Source: Polydactylus sextarius
Lineage: Eukaryota; Chordata; Actinopteri; Polynemidae
Direction: 5' to 3'
DNA: 64,000 nucleotides
Assembly (NCBI GenBank): GCA_016801845.1
Contig: CM028914.1
Location: forward strand, 495,501 to 559,500
Position 1 is the stretch's first letter. The number at the start of each line of letters is the position of its first letter. This document shows, piece after piece, positions 23,561 through 37,330 of this stretch. Position numbers and translations under genes: made by a program. Below the pieces are notes generated by a model that worked only from the letters and a program-made list of their open reading frames with translations, was not told where the DNA came from and did no database searches.

Positions 23561-25370
23561 TAAATAACATTTATAATCCAGTCACTGTTGATTCAGTCTG
23601 ACAAAGCTCTGAACAGAAACACACAACAAAACACAGCGTCAACATGTTTTACAGCCTCTTGCTGCTACGACACAACTTATCTCTGATATCTGACCTTTGT
23701 CGACGGTGATGTTCGCCACAGCTAATATCTCCACTGACCAGCCTCTTACCATTCAGACTTCTCTTTTCGGTGCATCATCCAGACCTTTACTAACCTTTAG
23801 TTTTTCACAGGGACCACATAGATATGAAGAGGATAAAAGCAAACTGAGAGTCTGAGTGAAAGGACAAGAGCTGTGGGAGTATTAAGAGATGAGCAGGACA
23901 TGAGTAAATAATCAAACCAATATTCTGATTAAATCAGGATCCACTTTTTATTAAAGACAAACTCCAGGACTGTGTTGTAAAGCCAATTAGCACTTTCATC
24001 ATTTCAAGATGTTGACCAAGAGCTGAGGAGAAATGACGGGATCAGTTTTTATAAACATCAGCGTTTTGTTCTTCTGTACATTTGTTCATGTGAATTAACG
24101 AAAACTACAAAAACACTAGGTAAAGTAAAGCTGACGCTGGTTCGGTTCCTGAAACTAAATCTAACAAATGATTGGTTCATGTTCATGAAGACAGAACTCA
24201 AATGTTATCAAAAGTCATGTGGTTTAAATGCTTCTGGATTATTAAATCAGACGAATCATTGATGATCTCTACCGCATTAGTTTCAAAGATGCTGCTGATT
24301 TCTCAAGTCACTAAAACACAAAGAAGAAACGTTTCCAACTAATGGAAGAGGAAGCTCAGTGTTAAACTTCTTGTGATTGGTCCTGACGCTGTTCACGCCA
24401 GAAACGACTCCGTCTGGAGTCAATTGAAATCGACCAGAGAACAGTTGTTCAACAACCAAACCAAACCGCTCCACGGGGGGCAAACGCTCCACAGCCCAGT
24501 TCAGAAATAAAATATTCAAGAAATAACACCAGAACAAAAACAAGAACAAGGACCATGTTGGTACAGTTTCTGGTTCCTGGTCGGTCCAGCTTCTATCTGA
24601 CTCTTTGTCTGCTCTTCAATAAAACACATGTACAGTTAAATAACAGATATTCCAATAAAAAGTCAAAAATAAAAGTATGAAGGTAGAAAAACTAAAAGAG
24701 CTTCATAACAAAAAGGTGTAAAAACCAGTTCCAGTGGCTTTTATCAAACATTTGTTCATATAATCTGCGTTGTGTTGACAAATCCTCACCATCCTGCAGA
24801 TAATGACTCCTGATTATTTTCTGGTTTATTCCAAACAGGGTTATTACAGCTTCAATAAAACGTTGAGATAAAAAACTGATTACTGGTAAATCATGTTCTG
24901 CTGCTCCGAGAGCCAACATGGTCGTATATACTTTACTGTATGATGCTCCAGTGTGTGTGTGTGAGAGATAGAGGAGTGTGTGTGCATCAGTGTCCATATG
25001 TGCCTTGTTTGTGTGCCATTCTCCATTAAATCTGCGATGCTCCAGCAGGCGTGATTTTCCTCTGTGCCGAAACCAACAGACAAGTCGGCAACTGACCAAG
25101 CAGCAGTCATCAACGGTCATTACGCCTCCGAGACACTTCAATCACTCTGCTGATGACAGAGAGAAAAACGACTTCTTCAGACAAAATATTTCCCATGAGG
25201 CCTCAAACACTTATACAATTAAACTAAGGTGTGACTGAGCTGCCACGTCGTCTCCTCTGGTAACTGTCATGAAACCACACACCTCTGGTCAAACTTCTAT
25301 TTCTGTCTTTTCTATTCTTCACATTTTCCTCCATATTTTTCTACTCAGCCTCCACAGTCTACAGCAGACA
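23561..25370. other. Non-coding stretch, possible transposon scrap
   Basis: 24420-24500 contains CAACCAAACCAAACCGCTCC, a wording that resembles fish hAT non-autonomous elements. The ends cannot be found. The overlapping 88-codon minus frame (24283-24549) is not recognisable. Nothing else noted, apart from minor (GT)n at 24953-24960. Confidence 0.35.
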
Positions 25371-25572
25371 GAGAGAGAGAGGGAGCTCTGAACACTGCTG
25401 GTAATTAGTGGTCTTGATAATGGGGCAAGGCCAAGGAAGGTTGCCAATAATCTGGCCTAATTGCTCAGATGTATGCCAAAGCGTTGGTCTAGGACAGGGT
25501 GGCAGATAATGGCTTTGGCAGGTGTTGCCAGGGATCTGCCCCTGGTGCCGTGAGCTTTTAATGACCACGAGA

Positions 25573-25573
<1 letters not shown>
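25371..25573. promoter_or_regulatory. Candidate conserved non-coding element
   Basis: TAATTAG at 25402-25408, TAATTG at 25458-25463, and TTGGCA(N4)TTGCCA at 25515-25530, an NFI-like arrangement. It runs straight into a long (GT)n tract, a common context for fish CNEs. Confidence 0.45.

Positions 25574-25621
<48 letters not shown>
25574..25621. repeat. (GT)n microsatellite
   Basis: Pure GT tract of 48 bp. Confidence 0.98.
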
Positions 25622-25623
<2 letters not shown>

Positions 25624-26039
25624 CATGTACTGTATATATCAGTGCTCCTGGAGACATTGGCTTTAACCACTGGAGAAAGATTCGTACAAACACATCACAT
25701 TTTAAAGTGGTTTGAGATGATTTCACATTGACCTCACATGGTCACATGGTCACATGATGAACGGCTCCTGTAGCGTCATGTTAACATGTGATCATAGATC
25801 TGAGAGAAACTATAACAAAGAAGAAAATCACTAAAAACTTTACTTTTAATTTTTCATCAATTTTAACAAAATAATATAAAAACTTAAAGTCCCAAGGTCA
25901 CATGAAAGTTCAGAAAAGAAATAAATTAAACCTGCTTTTTAAATCCTGAGTGTTTGTGTTAAATATATTTTACTTTAAATAACAAAAAAAAAAAAACTGG
26001 ACTTAATCTCAATTTATCGTCTAAACCATGTGACATTAA

Positions 26040-26180
26040 TTTAATCACGAAACGGTTCTGACAAGAGGCAGCTGGGCTGTTCATGTCCTGCAACGTTCCT
26101 CATTAATATTTTAATTTATGCACCAAGGTGATCTGAAATGTAATCAACCACCGTGTGTTAAATGGGAGGTTCTGTAGTGT
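26040..26180. promoter_or_regulatory. Candidate enhancer-like block (weak)
   Basis: Small unique block with CATTAATATTTTAATTTATGC near 26100 and GGCAGCTGGGC near 26070. The interval 25622-26039 before it shows only AT-rich sequence with A-runs. Confidence 0.25.
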
Positions 26181-26439
26181 AAATACACAACGTCTAACAG
26201 TAGACCAGACTCTTTATTTACTAATTACTACCTGGAAATGCTGCGTATGAGTAAACACAGACGATGACAGTAGATCTGCTGTAAAATGAAAGAGATAAAA
26301 CAGAGTTTGGACTCAACTGTTATTATTAATAAACAACCATGTGACTCATGAAGAGAAAAAACATCAGTTGAGAAAATAATTATATATAATAATAAAATAA
26401 TTATTAACTATTATTAAAAGTTTCTGATCTGTTGTCTTG

Positions 26440-26595
26440 TTATGTTATGTTTATATTTTCTGTATATAATGTTTATTCTGTGTTTTTCTATGTTGTATGT
26501 TTAAACTATAATGGAGCGAAGGAACAGAACCGTAGCCAAATTCCTTGTATGTGTTCACATACTTGGCCAATAAAGCTGATTCTGATTCTGATTGT
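26440..26595 (+). mobile_element. 3' tail of a non-LTR retroposon
   Basis: Seen: CCAAATTCCTTGTATGTG, then CACATACTTGGCCAATAAAG and CTGATTCTGATTCTGATTG, ending in an imperfect TTCTGA hexamer repeat. Known, from memory: this ending is a very common dispersed 3' tail in teleost genomes. The 5' part is truncated, as expected for incomplete reverse transcription. Confidence 0.75.
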
Positions 26596-28439
26596 TGAAC
26601 AAACCACAGAAAACTGAAGATATAAATAATACAACATTTACCAGAGAAACGTGAAAACTTAAAGATTCAAAGAAGGAACAACACGAACGCTCAGCAAGTC
26701 AACATCCAGCCAGCAGTAATCAGTAAGCAGGACTGATCAGTGATCAGACCACGTCTTGTAGGAAACACTAGAAACTGACCAGTGAAGAACAACTACAGAC
26801 GACAGCCACTTTGTCTCCATAAGGTTCAAACCAACAACAGCAACTCGTCTCCAAGAACAAACAAACTTCTTCGTCTTAGATCAGAATCATTGTGACTCAC
26901 GATGGAAACAATTTCAAACCTGATGGAAGAACCAGACAACGACGTGCAAGGAAAGTCTGTCGATCACAGCTGGAATAATCCACATGTTGATGTCTGACAC
27001 TCACCTACAGGAGACACAGACAACAGGGAGTGAAACGTTAAATCATGAATCAGCTTCAGCATCACACAACAAGAATCACAAAGTGAAAGATAATTAATGT
27101 TGTAAAGGATCAGTTCAAACAGCTCTGGTTCATTACAGATTATTACAGATTATAATCCAGGTTTTCTATTTACAACTTGAACAATCATCGTGACCGTGTT
27201 GACAGCTGCTTCGTCTGCAGCTGATCAGCTGATGTTTCAGACGAGTAAGACAGTTTTGTAGTAAACTGAGTGAAAATGACACAAAGTAAAGTTAGTGTTT
27301 GTCTGAGAAGCTCAATCGGAAACACGGCGGGGAGTCTGGTTCTTTCTACACAACAACAACTGTTTCCAAAATGAAAAGGAAAGATGCACTTGACTGTGAT
27401 GAAGTATCTTTATCGGAGAGCAGGTTTCTACGTCAGTCTGAGGAACGATGTTCTGATACATGTGACAGTGTTGGACGTTCATGTTTCCTGTTTACTCTCA
27501 GTGTTTGGTGACAACAGAATAATATTAATTACTGATGATCTGGATTGAACATTTAGTTTCTTTGTCTATTGAATCAACAAGAAGGAAACAGACTTTTATT
27601 AAACACGCTCAACTGTTTGAGCAGCTTTTTAAAAGTTTTATTGTGAATCACAGAAAGTAAAACTCTAGTTTAATATGTTTTATTATTGTGGAGTCCAACA
27701 ATAAAAATATGGAGCTGGACAGAAACATATGTCTCTAAAGATGTTGGAGCGTCGTGAAGCCTCCAGCTTTTTGTGACTTAAATACTTTGTCTAAATCCTG
27801 ATAAGTGGCGCTTGAATGTTTCTACTGAACAGATGAACTCACTGTTTAATCCACAACAAAGATGAAAGAGAGTAGATGTCGTTTCATACAGAAACTGTTG
27901 GTGACTCAACTCATCCTCTGACCTCAGAACAACAGTTTCCATCAACATGTGTTTGTGTTGAACACGTCTGTTCAGACAATTAGAGCAACAACTGTCACTG
28001 AATGAATCATTTAGACTAAACAGTTCATCTGAAGATCTGAACTCCAGGACCTGGAGGATTAAAACATGACCACCATGGTTTTATAAGTCATGTTGAGGTC
28101 GACTCTTTTTCCTTATTGAGCAGAAACATTTAACAAACGGGTTTTCTTCTGTCGTCGCCGTGGTTTTATAGTGTCTCTGAGTGACGACAGCTGACAGATG
28201 AACACGGAGGCAGAGTGAGAAAAAAACACCAAAAAGAACAAAATCCTCAAAGTCAAAGAAAAGCAGAGGAGGAACTTTGTACAGATGTTTTGTGGCTGAT
28301 GGGGCCTCGTGTCAACTGTTGAAACGGTTTGAGAATCACCTCCTTTCACGACTGTGACACCGCTGCAACAACAGCTTTGAGATTCATCGCGGATGACAGG
28401 AAAACATGCGTGTTACAGCTGGGACCAGGTGCGTGTCAG
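26596..28439. other. Non-coding stretch, nothing recognised
   Basis: Ordinary A-rich unique sequence. Frames 27299-27511 and 28113-28349 are short and featureless. The minus segment near 28200-28260 is poly-purine. Confidence 0.55.
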
Positions 28440-29280
28440 GCTTCAAGCTGCCTCCATTTATTTCCTCATCCGACACAGTAGCTAATAGTGAACCTCTTTA
28501 TTCTGTGCAACACCTTCAACCACCACAATTACACATCATCATACCTGATCAACACTGTGGGGCTTTGCAGCCAAATGAAAACAGGGAGGTAGGAGACCTG
28601 TTACTGCACACTTTAATATTTCAAAGCCACCTTAATTGAACTGAATGAGAAGGCAGATCTCAACAGCCCGGCTGCCTCCGTTCTTTGACAGCTCAAGGCT
28701 GTTGGAAACCTCTCGTGATTCATGTTCAGTGCCAGGCTGCTGGATTACCACTGCCTCTCACCAGGTTGCAGCTGTGTCTTTATTTTAAGAGGTGGGGAGA
28801 CAGACAGACAGACAGACAGGCAGGCAGACAGAGCTACACTTTGTGAGGTTTATGTGACAAGATAAAAGAAAAGATGCAAAATGTGATCAACGCCTTCCAA
28901 CTGACAACACGCACCGACTTCCTGAATGTCTTCTTTCATAGACGAACACAAGCCAAAAATAGGATTACCCCATGTGTTGGCAACGCTCGGCGCAAAGACT
29001 TTTCACAGGAAGAAAAGACGAGGTTAAGTATCGTTGTGCTCAGTATTGCATTTTAGTGTTTGAGCAGTTTCTTGAAGAACTGCAATCTACTGAAGCTATG
29101 ATTTAATTATAAAACCGTTATATGTGAACCACAATTTCCACTGATTCAATACCTTTTAATTATATATGTTCTTAAGCTCCTAATAAAGCGCAGATGGAAA
29201 CTTAACACCGCTGATTGATTGTGACTGATTATCGAACAGGATTACGTTCCAATTACACCTGTGAAACAGGTCTGACGTGT
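28440..29280. promoter_or_regulatory. Candidate conserved non-coding region
   Basis: Two unique blocks flank a (CAGA)n repeat: 28440-28790 and 28850-29280. The second ends in CCAATTACACCTGTGAAACAGGT (about 29249-29271), which contains the hairpin ACCTGT-GAA-ACAGGT. Frames in this region are short and mutually overlapping. Confidence 0.4.
28795..28832. repeat. (CAGA)n tetranucleotide repeat
   Basis: About nine units with two CAGG variants. Confidence 0.95.
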
Positions 29281-29770
29281 GGAGCTGAAAACTTTTCCAA
29301 CATTTTCCTCCTCTCCTCTGCTTCTCATAATGACAGCAGAGATGTGTCTTGACAACTTGTTCAGCTCAGCAGGTGCCTCCGGATCCATTTGCATGTTGCT
29401 GTATTTCACCCAACGGTGCAACAGAAACCATCTCCACGTCTGTCACACCCTCTGCAGCTACTCTGAAGCTGCATCTACATCATTTTACTTAATTTCTTGG
29501 GTTCACTCAGACCATCACTGGTTCTGAAGAAGCAAACAGCAGAAAATATGTCTGGGCAAATCACAGGAAAAAAAATTAGTTGCCAACCAGCAATCATTAA
29601 ATGGAAGGAGACCAGAGTGATGCCACACTGAGCTTAAAAGCCACCCTCCATTTCTGGACATGATTTCCTGCAGAGATATCCTCAAATTATTTTATTCATC
29701 TGTGAAGTTTGGCTCACGGTTCCCAACAGATGTCTTCAAGTCCACAAACAGGAATTAATTCACTTTAAAG
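29281..29770. promoter_or_regulatory. Candidate conserved non-coding region with POU octamer
   Basis: A perfect octamer ATTTGCAT lies at 29387-29394. The unique block at 29540-29720 includes CCAACCAGCAATCATTAAATGG. No repeats. Confidence 0.4.
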
Positions 29771-29990
29771 AAAAAGACTCTGAATTTGAAAAGGACAATC
29801 AGACCTGAGGATAATTGTACCTTTAACGACCTTTAACGATAAATATTTCCTCTTGTGAGTTCACTAAGATCCACTGGATCAGCAGCAACACAATAAGACC
29901 ACCACAGTTACATGACCACACCCTGACTGAAGTGTCCTCAGTCTTAACACGTATTTATATCTCACCAAACACAAACGATGGGACTTTAAT

Positions 29991-30400
29991 GGCGACCATT
30001 AACCCCCGGGCGTCACTTCCCACATCATCAGCCACCGTCGCTATCCTAGGTAGTCGCGTACGCTGATTAAGAAGCCACTCATAAATTTCCGTTTGCTGTT
30101 AGATAAGATACTTAATCACCATGGTGAAGCTGTGATATATGGACTCATCACGGTTTAATACCGTGTGGTGCAATTTCTAGTTTCAGTGCAGAGGAATAAT
30201 CTCAGGACGCTGAAGGTTTTTAAATGGAACCTGTCACGGCCTCTTACCCGCCCCCCTCCTTTGCATGTCCACAGTCATGTGTGCATACTAATGAAGATAT
30301 TAATTAGCTGTCTTGAGATTAGCGTTAAAATATGTATGTAGCTTTTGAGGTTCGCTTTAAACGCAGCGTCTTTAGACCCTGACCTCACAACACAGGATGA
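29991..30400. promoter_or_regulatory. Candidate conserved non-coding element (strong by eye)
   Basis: CCTAGGTAGTCGCGTACGC (30045-30063), TTAATCACCATGGTG (about 30113), CTTTGCATGTCC near 30258 and TTAATTAG at 30300-30307. It has several CpGs despite an AT-rich setting, and no repeats for 400 bp. It reads like a homeodomain/POU-responsive enhancer. Confidence 0.5.
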
Positions 30401-31949
30401 ACGTTATCACCTCTGACACCACATCACCATCAGGTCTTTAATGTTACACTCTTCATTGGGTACAAGTGTGAATTTTAACCCCCACAATAATGTAGCACCA
30501 TGAAACTTTCTGAAGAGAAAAGACTGTAGAAGTCATCTGGTTTTAAAGAAAAAAAAAAAAGAAACCAAAGGCAAATGTCTCCCAATGTGACCCACTTTTC
30601 ATTTTATTTCCTGACAGTGTCACAGACATGAAACAAGCCTGGACTTTAACAGAAGGAGAGATAGCTGCAGTAATAAAATGTCACTTGTCATTTTAAAGTA
30701 CATAGCAGTTTACGCTTCAGTTCAGATCCTTTTGACATTTTCTTCTATTTAAAGAAACATTTTTTCTTGCTCACCATGAGAAACATCAGGAAGCAGAAGA
30801 GTTAGTGAAAGTTTCATGTTATGATCAGTTGAGTTTTATGTGGCTGATGTTCACCAGCACCACCGCTGCTGAATCAACACTAAGTCTCCGACTGTTGAAC
30901 CTAAAACCTGATTAAAAACATCATTTCAACAGAAACAACTTCACAACATCATGGAAACTGCTTTTATGCAGTTTCCATCTTTTGGTTTTGCAGTTGATTT
31001 CCTGCAGGCTCTGATCTGATCTCCCACCTGGAGTTATGAACTGCTAATACGTGTCAACATATTGGACGTGTACCGACGACAGCAGTCCGAGGTAATTATA
31101 AAATTAAAACCTCCGGTCACTACAATAATGAAATGAACTGTATCAACTGTAGAAAAATAACGCTGACAAAGAACCTCCCTGTTATGAGCTTTTTGAGTTA
31201 GATTTTTTTAATTAAAGCCCAAACATTTTCAGTGAGGGAGGGCTGCAACAGTTAAATGAAGCTGAAGCGACATGATTGCATTCTTGGAGTTCACCCAACA
31301 TCATCTGAACACAACACAAAAACCAGCTGTCAACTAGGGAAAAGTGTGTGACAGAGATTATGAAGTTTTTGTGGAAACGCTGATGAAGAGCTATTCAGTA
31401 CATACAGACGCTAGACACAATGACCTGAGTCACAACAATGTGACAGAAATAAACTCATTTGCGTCTGAAACAAGAGAGAAGATTCAGGTAAAATCAACGT
31501 TTTCCTACAAACACAAAGAGACGTTCAGACTCTCCAGAGAATGAATCTTCAAGACATCAACGATCTTTCACCTCCAACATCATGTCAGTGAATATGTTTA
31601 ACTCATTAATTAAACTGAATCATGGTTTCAGCAGGATAAACTGCAGTTTCTTCATTTTAATTCTCTGCCTCCACGAGTTGAATATTTGGTTCAGAGTGAA
31701 ATATCTGGACCTTTTCCTCTCAGTATCAACTAGAGTTCTGTATTTCCTCCCATCAGTACGTGACAGGTTAATGTTGATGATTCACTGAAGCCTGACTCAA
31801 CATGCTACATGTGAACGTTGAAGATAAGATGACAACGATGAAGACATCAGTCCCTGTTTGAATCTAACCTTGGACTAACACATAGCAGCCAACAATAAAT
31901 GTCCTTTAATAATGTGCCAGAACAGGTTGCACCTCAGGATACACTTCCA
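30401..31949. other. Non-coding stretch, nothing recognised
   Basis: An A-run at 30547-30560 is the only low-complexity tract. Frames at 31344-31788 are AT-rich chance frames. Confidence 0.5.
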
Positions 31950-32290
31950 GTTCCACTGACAACGGACACAAACAAATACAGTGACAACGGTCCGTGTGTA
32001 CACAGGGATAACCAGGGGGTTCACGGCGCACATGGTGCACCTGTCGCTTTGACTTAAACCTGAGAGCGCATGGATGGCACCCTCCTCGTGCTCAGAGACA
32101 CAGCAGTTACACGCTTTCCACATGAACAGTTGTTCCCTTCCTCCCGCCTCAGGCGCCGGGTCTCCTTGGCTGACCTCGAGCTGGACTGCCGCAGCTCGTT
32201 TGCATCAGATGCCTTATGGAGCAGACCGGTTTTATGGCTCCGGTGGAGCAAAGGTACAGTGTGGGGGGGGGCAGGTATAAAGATCATTAA
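31950..32290. other. CpG-richer, multiply open segment of unknown nature
   Basis: Three frames are open at once over 32054-32297 (two plus, one minus). The plus frame starting at 32070 is followed by AAAGGTACAG near 32252, a fair splice donor. GC and CpG are clearly above the surroundings. It could be a first exon with promoter, a CpG-rich enhancer, or a decayed gene. I recognise no protein family. Confidence 0.25.
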
Positions 32291-33367
32291 AGGATGAAAT
32301 ATTTATACACTGCAATAAAAACTCCTCATATACTGCATCATTACAGGCACATTACTGAGACATGGACGTTCATTTAACGTTTTCTATGAATAACAACGTC
32401 AGTATATTAAATATGTTCCCGTTTGTATGTGAAAATATTCATAACGTGAGACTTTTTTAATGAACTCTACCACACTAACTGATCATTTTAGATCTAAATC
32501 AGACGTTAGCATCATCGCACTCTGATCTGAACCAAAATGATCTAAATCATGTTTAAAACAACAAACAAACCAGTTGATCGAATCACTGAACGAATCAATC
32601 ACCTCGTCTCTCTGCTCCGGTTCGTGTTTGTTCAGATTTTTTCCTCTGAAACTTCTGATCCAGACGTTCAGGAGGTTTTACTGAGGTCTCATCCTGTCTG
32701 AAGCAAACGCACCGTCTGATTAGACCCAGTAAAAACTACTAATAAACTAGTTTAATGTCGAAAATCAATGTTGTCTGGTGGACATGATGTCTCTGAAACA
32801 CACAACGCTAAAACGACAGGAAATTCAGTTTAAAAACAGGAAACTCAACTTTACATGAGGAAGAGTTTGGTTGTTTAGTTCTAATACATCACTGAACTCC
32901 CTGCTCTGATTAATAAAGGATAGATACAGTGTGTAAAAGGTCACGTGTCACATGTCTTTGTTCAAATATAAAAAGTCCAGCAGGACGTCTCCGTCCGTCA
33001 GCAGCTTCTCTCTGTGATTTATGGACAACTACACGAGACTCTGTCTTCAGCTCAGGTTACATTATTGCTTTTTTATCCACTTGTGATTTAATCAAGGCTC
33101 TTGTTTTCTAAAGTGAAGCGTCCGGTTGAATTCATCTCAGTGGGAAATAATATAATCAGACACAGATCATATGTTGATACCAGTTGAAAATAGGGTCATG
33201 GCGTCTCTAAACCGATACAGATAAAACTGAGAGAATCTTTTCATCTCAGACTGAGTTTGATAAAAAGCAACTGTTGCACTGTTTCTTTAAGAAAAAAGCA
33301 GATTTAGCATTTTTTTTTTTTTTTGGTCAGTATAATTTTGGTGTAGGCGAGGTGAGATGTATGCAGG
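32291..33367. other. Non-coding stretch before the CA array
   Basis: AT-rich, with a T-run at 33310-33324. There is no terminal inverted repeat that would tie the following array to a transposon. Confidence 0.5.
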
Positions 33368-34580
<1,213 letters not shown>

Positions 34581-34644
34581 GACCATAACATCAAACTTGC
34601 TTCCCATTTGTTGGGAGACATGACTCTGTTTTGCAGACAATGTC

Positions 34645-34670
34645 ACCCCCACCCCCACCCCCACCCCCCA
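34645..34670 (-). other. G-quadruplex motif
   Basis: The plus strand has four C5-C6 runs separated by single A. The minus strand therefore has four G5+ runs with one-base T loops, the geometry of a very stable parallel quadruplex. It sits 65 bp from the CA array. Confidence 0.8.
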
Positions 34671-34734
34671 GCCTCTGACCTGTCTGACAGCTTTTGTGTT
34701 CAGGATCAAGTGCGCGTGTGACGAGTGTCTGCGG

Positions 34735-34870
34735 GGCTAACTATGATATAGCGCTACGCTGTCAAAACGTATTGAGGACCACATTTCTGCACACTGGCCC
34801 ACAAGGGTAATTGGCTGTCGCCTGGTAGGTGTGCTGTTTAAATAAAATGAGCCTCATTTATCAAACACAG
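34735..34870. promoter_or_regulatory. Candidate conserved non-coding element
   Basis: GGGTAATTGGCTGTCG and GTTTAAATAAAATGAGCC within a compact unique block. The interval 34871-35110 after it shows nothing. Confidence 0.45.
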
Positions 34871-35110
34871 AGCAGTGTTCATATGATACAGACTCATTTA
34901 TTCTGCACAACAGACAGGATCCAGACACATGTTTAGCACAAACACATAACGTATTGTTTTATATTGGATCCAGTGTTTAATTTTACATGTGTCTTCCAAT
35001 ATTAAACTTTTATTCACCTGAAATAAATTTGTGGAGAAATACCATTTCTCATGTGTATGAGAATGATGACAAAATGAAGTACTTCAACTCAAGTAGACTG
35101 GTGACAATGT

Positions 35111-35885
35111 CATAATGATAATGAAACTCAAGGTCAAAATGAACTTTTCCATTCTGAATTGGCAGACGATCCATGATGCAACTCAAACCACAAAAAGAAA
35201 GTGCAAAGCTTTGGCATTTGAATTTGGATCGTGTCCTGATTTTAGTCCATTACTGATGAAACCGAAATGGAAATGGCCTTTTTCAAATCATTTTCATAAT
35301 GGTCAATTTTATAAAAGTTCATCCCACCAGCTTAAAAGAAGAGGCCACGAGGAGAACACCGCCATTACCACAATTTCCATTTCCAGAATTTTTAACTCAT
35401 CTTTAATATTTGACTTTCCGACTATAATAACATGGCATCTATTGTCTGTGGCTGTGATTAGGTCTAATGTTGTAACATGCTGGTACACTGAGGAAACTAC
35501 AAGAGACAAGCGTATTCATTTATCCTGTCACTCCGTGCAATGCATTCTGGGAGGAAATACATGCATTCAGGCTTGTCTCACTTCACAGGACGATTTTTAA
35601 TGCACACTGAGCTGTGCTGAATGCCAACGGCCAGCAGGCTGACACCAGCTTCCCAGGTGTGAGACGCCCAAGCCGGTGACCCGTCGCAGCTCGCAGGTCT
35701 TCCATCCAATCTACCTGTCACTTCTGCCAATGACAAGACACGCAGAAATGGATACCGAGACGCCGCTGCATATTGACAGTGGCAGCTGCAATTCACAGGC
35801 GAGGAGAGGCTTATCTCCAGCGAGCAGCTTCCATTTCCTTTACGTGAGAGAAAGAGAGACAGCCCGAGACTGAGCTGGAGACAAC
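35111..35885. promoter_or_regulatory. Candidate conserved non-coding region, long
   Basis: Nearly 800 bp without simple repeats. The left part (35111-35600) is AT-rich and carries a chance 161-codon plus frame with no domain. The right part (35600-35885) is GC-richer with CpGs. Words include GGCTGTGATTAGGTC near 35450, TGCAATGCATTCTGGG near 35538 and ATTGACAGTGGCAGCTGC near 35772. Confidence 0.45.
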
Positions 35886-36828
35886 ATGTCCAGACACAAG
35901 TCTATATTCTCTTCTCACCAGCGCGTCTTCAGCCAGACTGGTGATATTTGGTGACTCTAAACGTCTCTTCTGGCAGCAAGGGGCAACGGCTGTCAAAGGA
36001 AAAAAAGGCCAAAGCAGCCAATGATTGAATAAAGTTTGATTTCTGGAAGGTTTTCATGTGAAAGCTCCAACATTTTGCTCAACAATGTCACTGATAAGTC
36101 CTGAGGGAGAGGAGAGAGTCGGCCGGCAGCAACATGAATAAAACACACTCTAGACAAGTTGTGACAAGTCTCCAGGTTCTTGTCAAGGTCATAGTTAACT
36201 TCCTCCAACAATGACCCAGATGTTGATCCAGTTGTTCGTCCCTTTCTCAGGAAATCTTTGGATCAATATCAGATCTGTCACCACAGTTAGAGTTTAGTTC
36301 AGCAGCTGGATAAGAATATGACAATACCTCTACTGACAAAACAAGTCGCTTTTATTGTAACTATTCTTCAGGCTTCAGATTTATTCGAGTTGATCTGGTT
36401 TCATGACAGCTCCTGTCAAGTTGCACTTTTGGATTCCAGTGTAAAGATGTGGCTGTGCCATAGCTGCCATGTCTCAGTGAAACTGACAAGTAAACTGTTG
36501 TCAAGTCCAATAATAAAAATAAAAGTACGAGTAAAACCTAAAAACCACAAAAACCACAGTCAGACGCTCTGTAACGGTCAGTAGGAGGAGAGGAGGTCCA
36601 AGCATTTCCTCACTGATAAAAACCACAGAGCAGGTCCAGTTGTTCAGTCTGACAGTTACAACAAACTGCTGAACAGAGACTCAGGTAATCACTCTTCTGT
36701 CAGTAGTAACAATCATGATACAACTACAAACCTCTTAGAGAAGAATCAGATGTGTAAATTATTTCAACCACATAAGAGCAAATTTTAGGTGTTTTGTAAC
36801 AAATCAAGATATTATTTTTTAAGTTTGT
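35886..36828. other. Non-coding stretch, nothing recognised
   Basis: Unique sequence. Frames at 35993-36584 have no features. Confidence 0.5.
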
Positions 36829-37114
36829 CCAGTGGTTGTTGCCACGTCAGTGTCCTTCAACATAACCTGAACCACCACGTGACCCTGAGGGCTACACCAT
36901 CAGTGAGTGAATGGATGAATATGGATCAATATGATCTGTATGAAAAAAATATCGAGGAAAACTTCATCAACCAAGATCAGATGTTTGGTTTCTTCTGTTT
37001 GGAGAACGTCTATACAGATACCGAGAGACTGAACCAGATGTAACATGAAGTTGATTTCTTCAGTTTCCCTGAAGGAACCTCCCAACGGGATCAACAAAGT
37101 CATCTATCTATCTA
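36829..37114 (+). mobile_element. Retroposon fragment with (TATC)n tail
   Basis: Seen: GTGTCCTTCAACATAACC, CTGAACC, GTGACCCTGAGGGCTACACC and ATCAGTGAGTGAATGGATGAAT near the start. The end has TTTCCCTGAAGGAACC, GGGATCAACAAAGTCATC and TATCTATCTA. Known, from memory: abundant teleost repeats contain 'gtgtccttgggcaagacactgaaccc...gagggctgcaccatcagtg', and retroposon tails read 'gggatcaataaagt(atct)n'. The element is diverged and lacks coding sequence. Confidence 0.65.
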
Positions 37115-37330
37115 GATTAACTACATTAAAACCAACATCACTAATCATCTGTGAACAGAAAAACAACTTACTACCTTCACATTTGTGATGTCTGTGTCAG
37201 TTCCTTGTTGAAAATAATCTAACATTCCTCAGATGAGCTGAAGGACGTGGCGACAGTGAGGAGATGAGACAGAGAAACGATGGATAAAAACAGGAGAATA
37301 AAAGACCATGGAGCGTTTACTCGACCCTTA

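Noticed and set aside
24410..24500. Defined hAT element
   Set aside because: Only a short phrase resembles fish hAT repeats. Termini and target duplication could not be located.
35115..35600. 161-codon plus-strand frame
   Set aside because: No domain, no signal sequence, no splice support. It lies in an AT-rich block that looks like a non-coding element.
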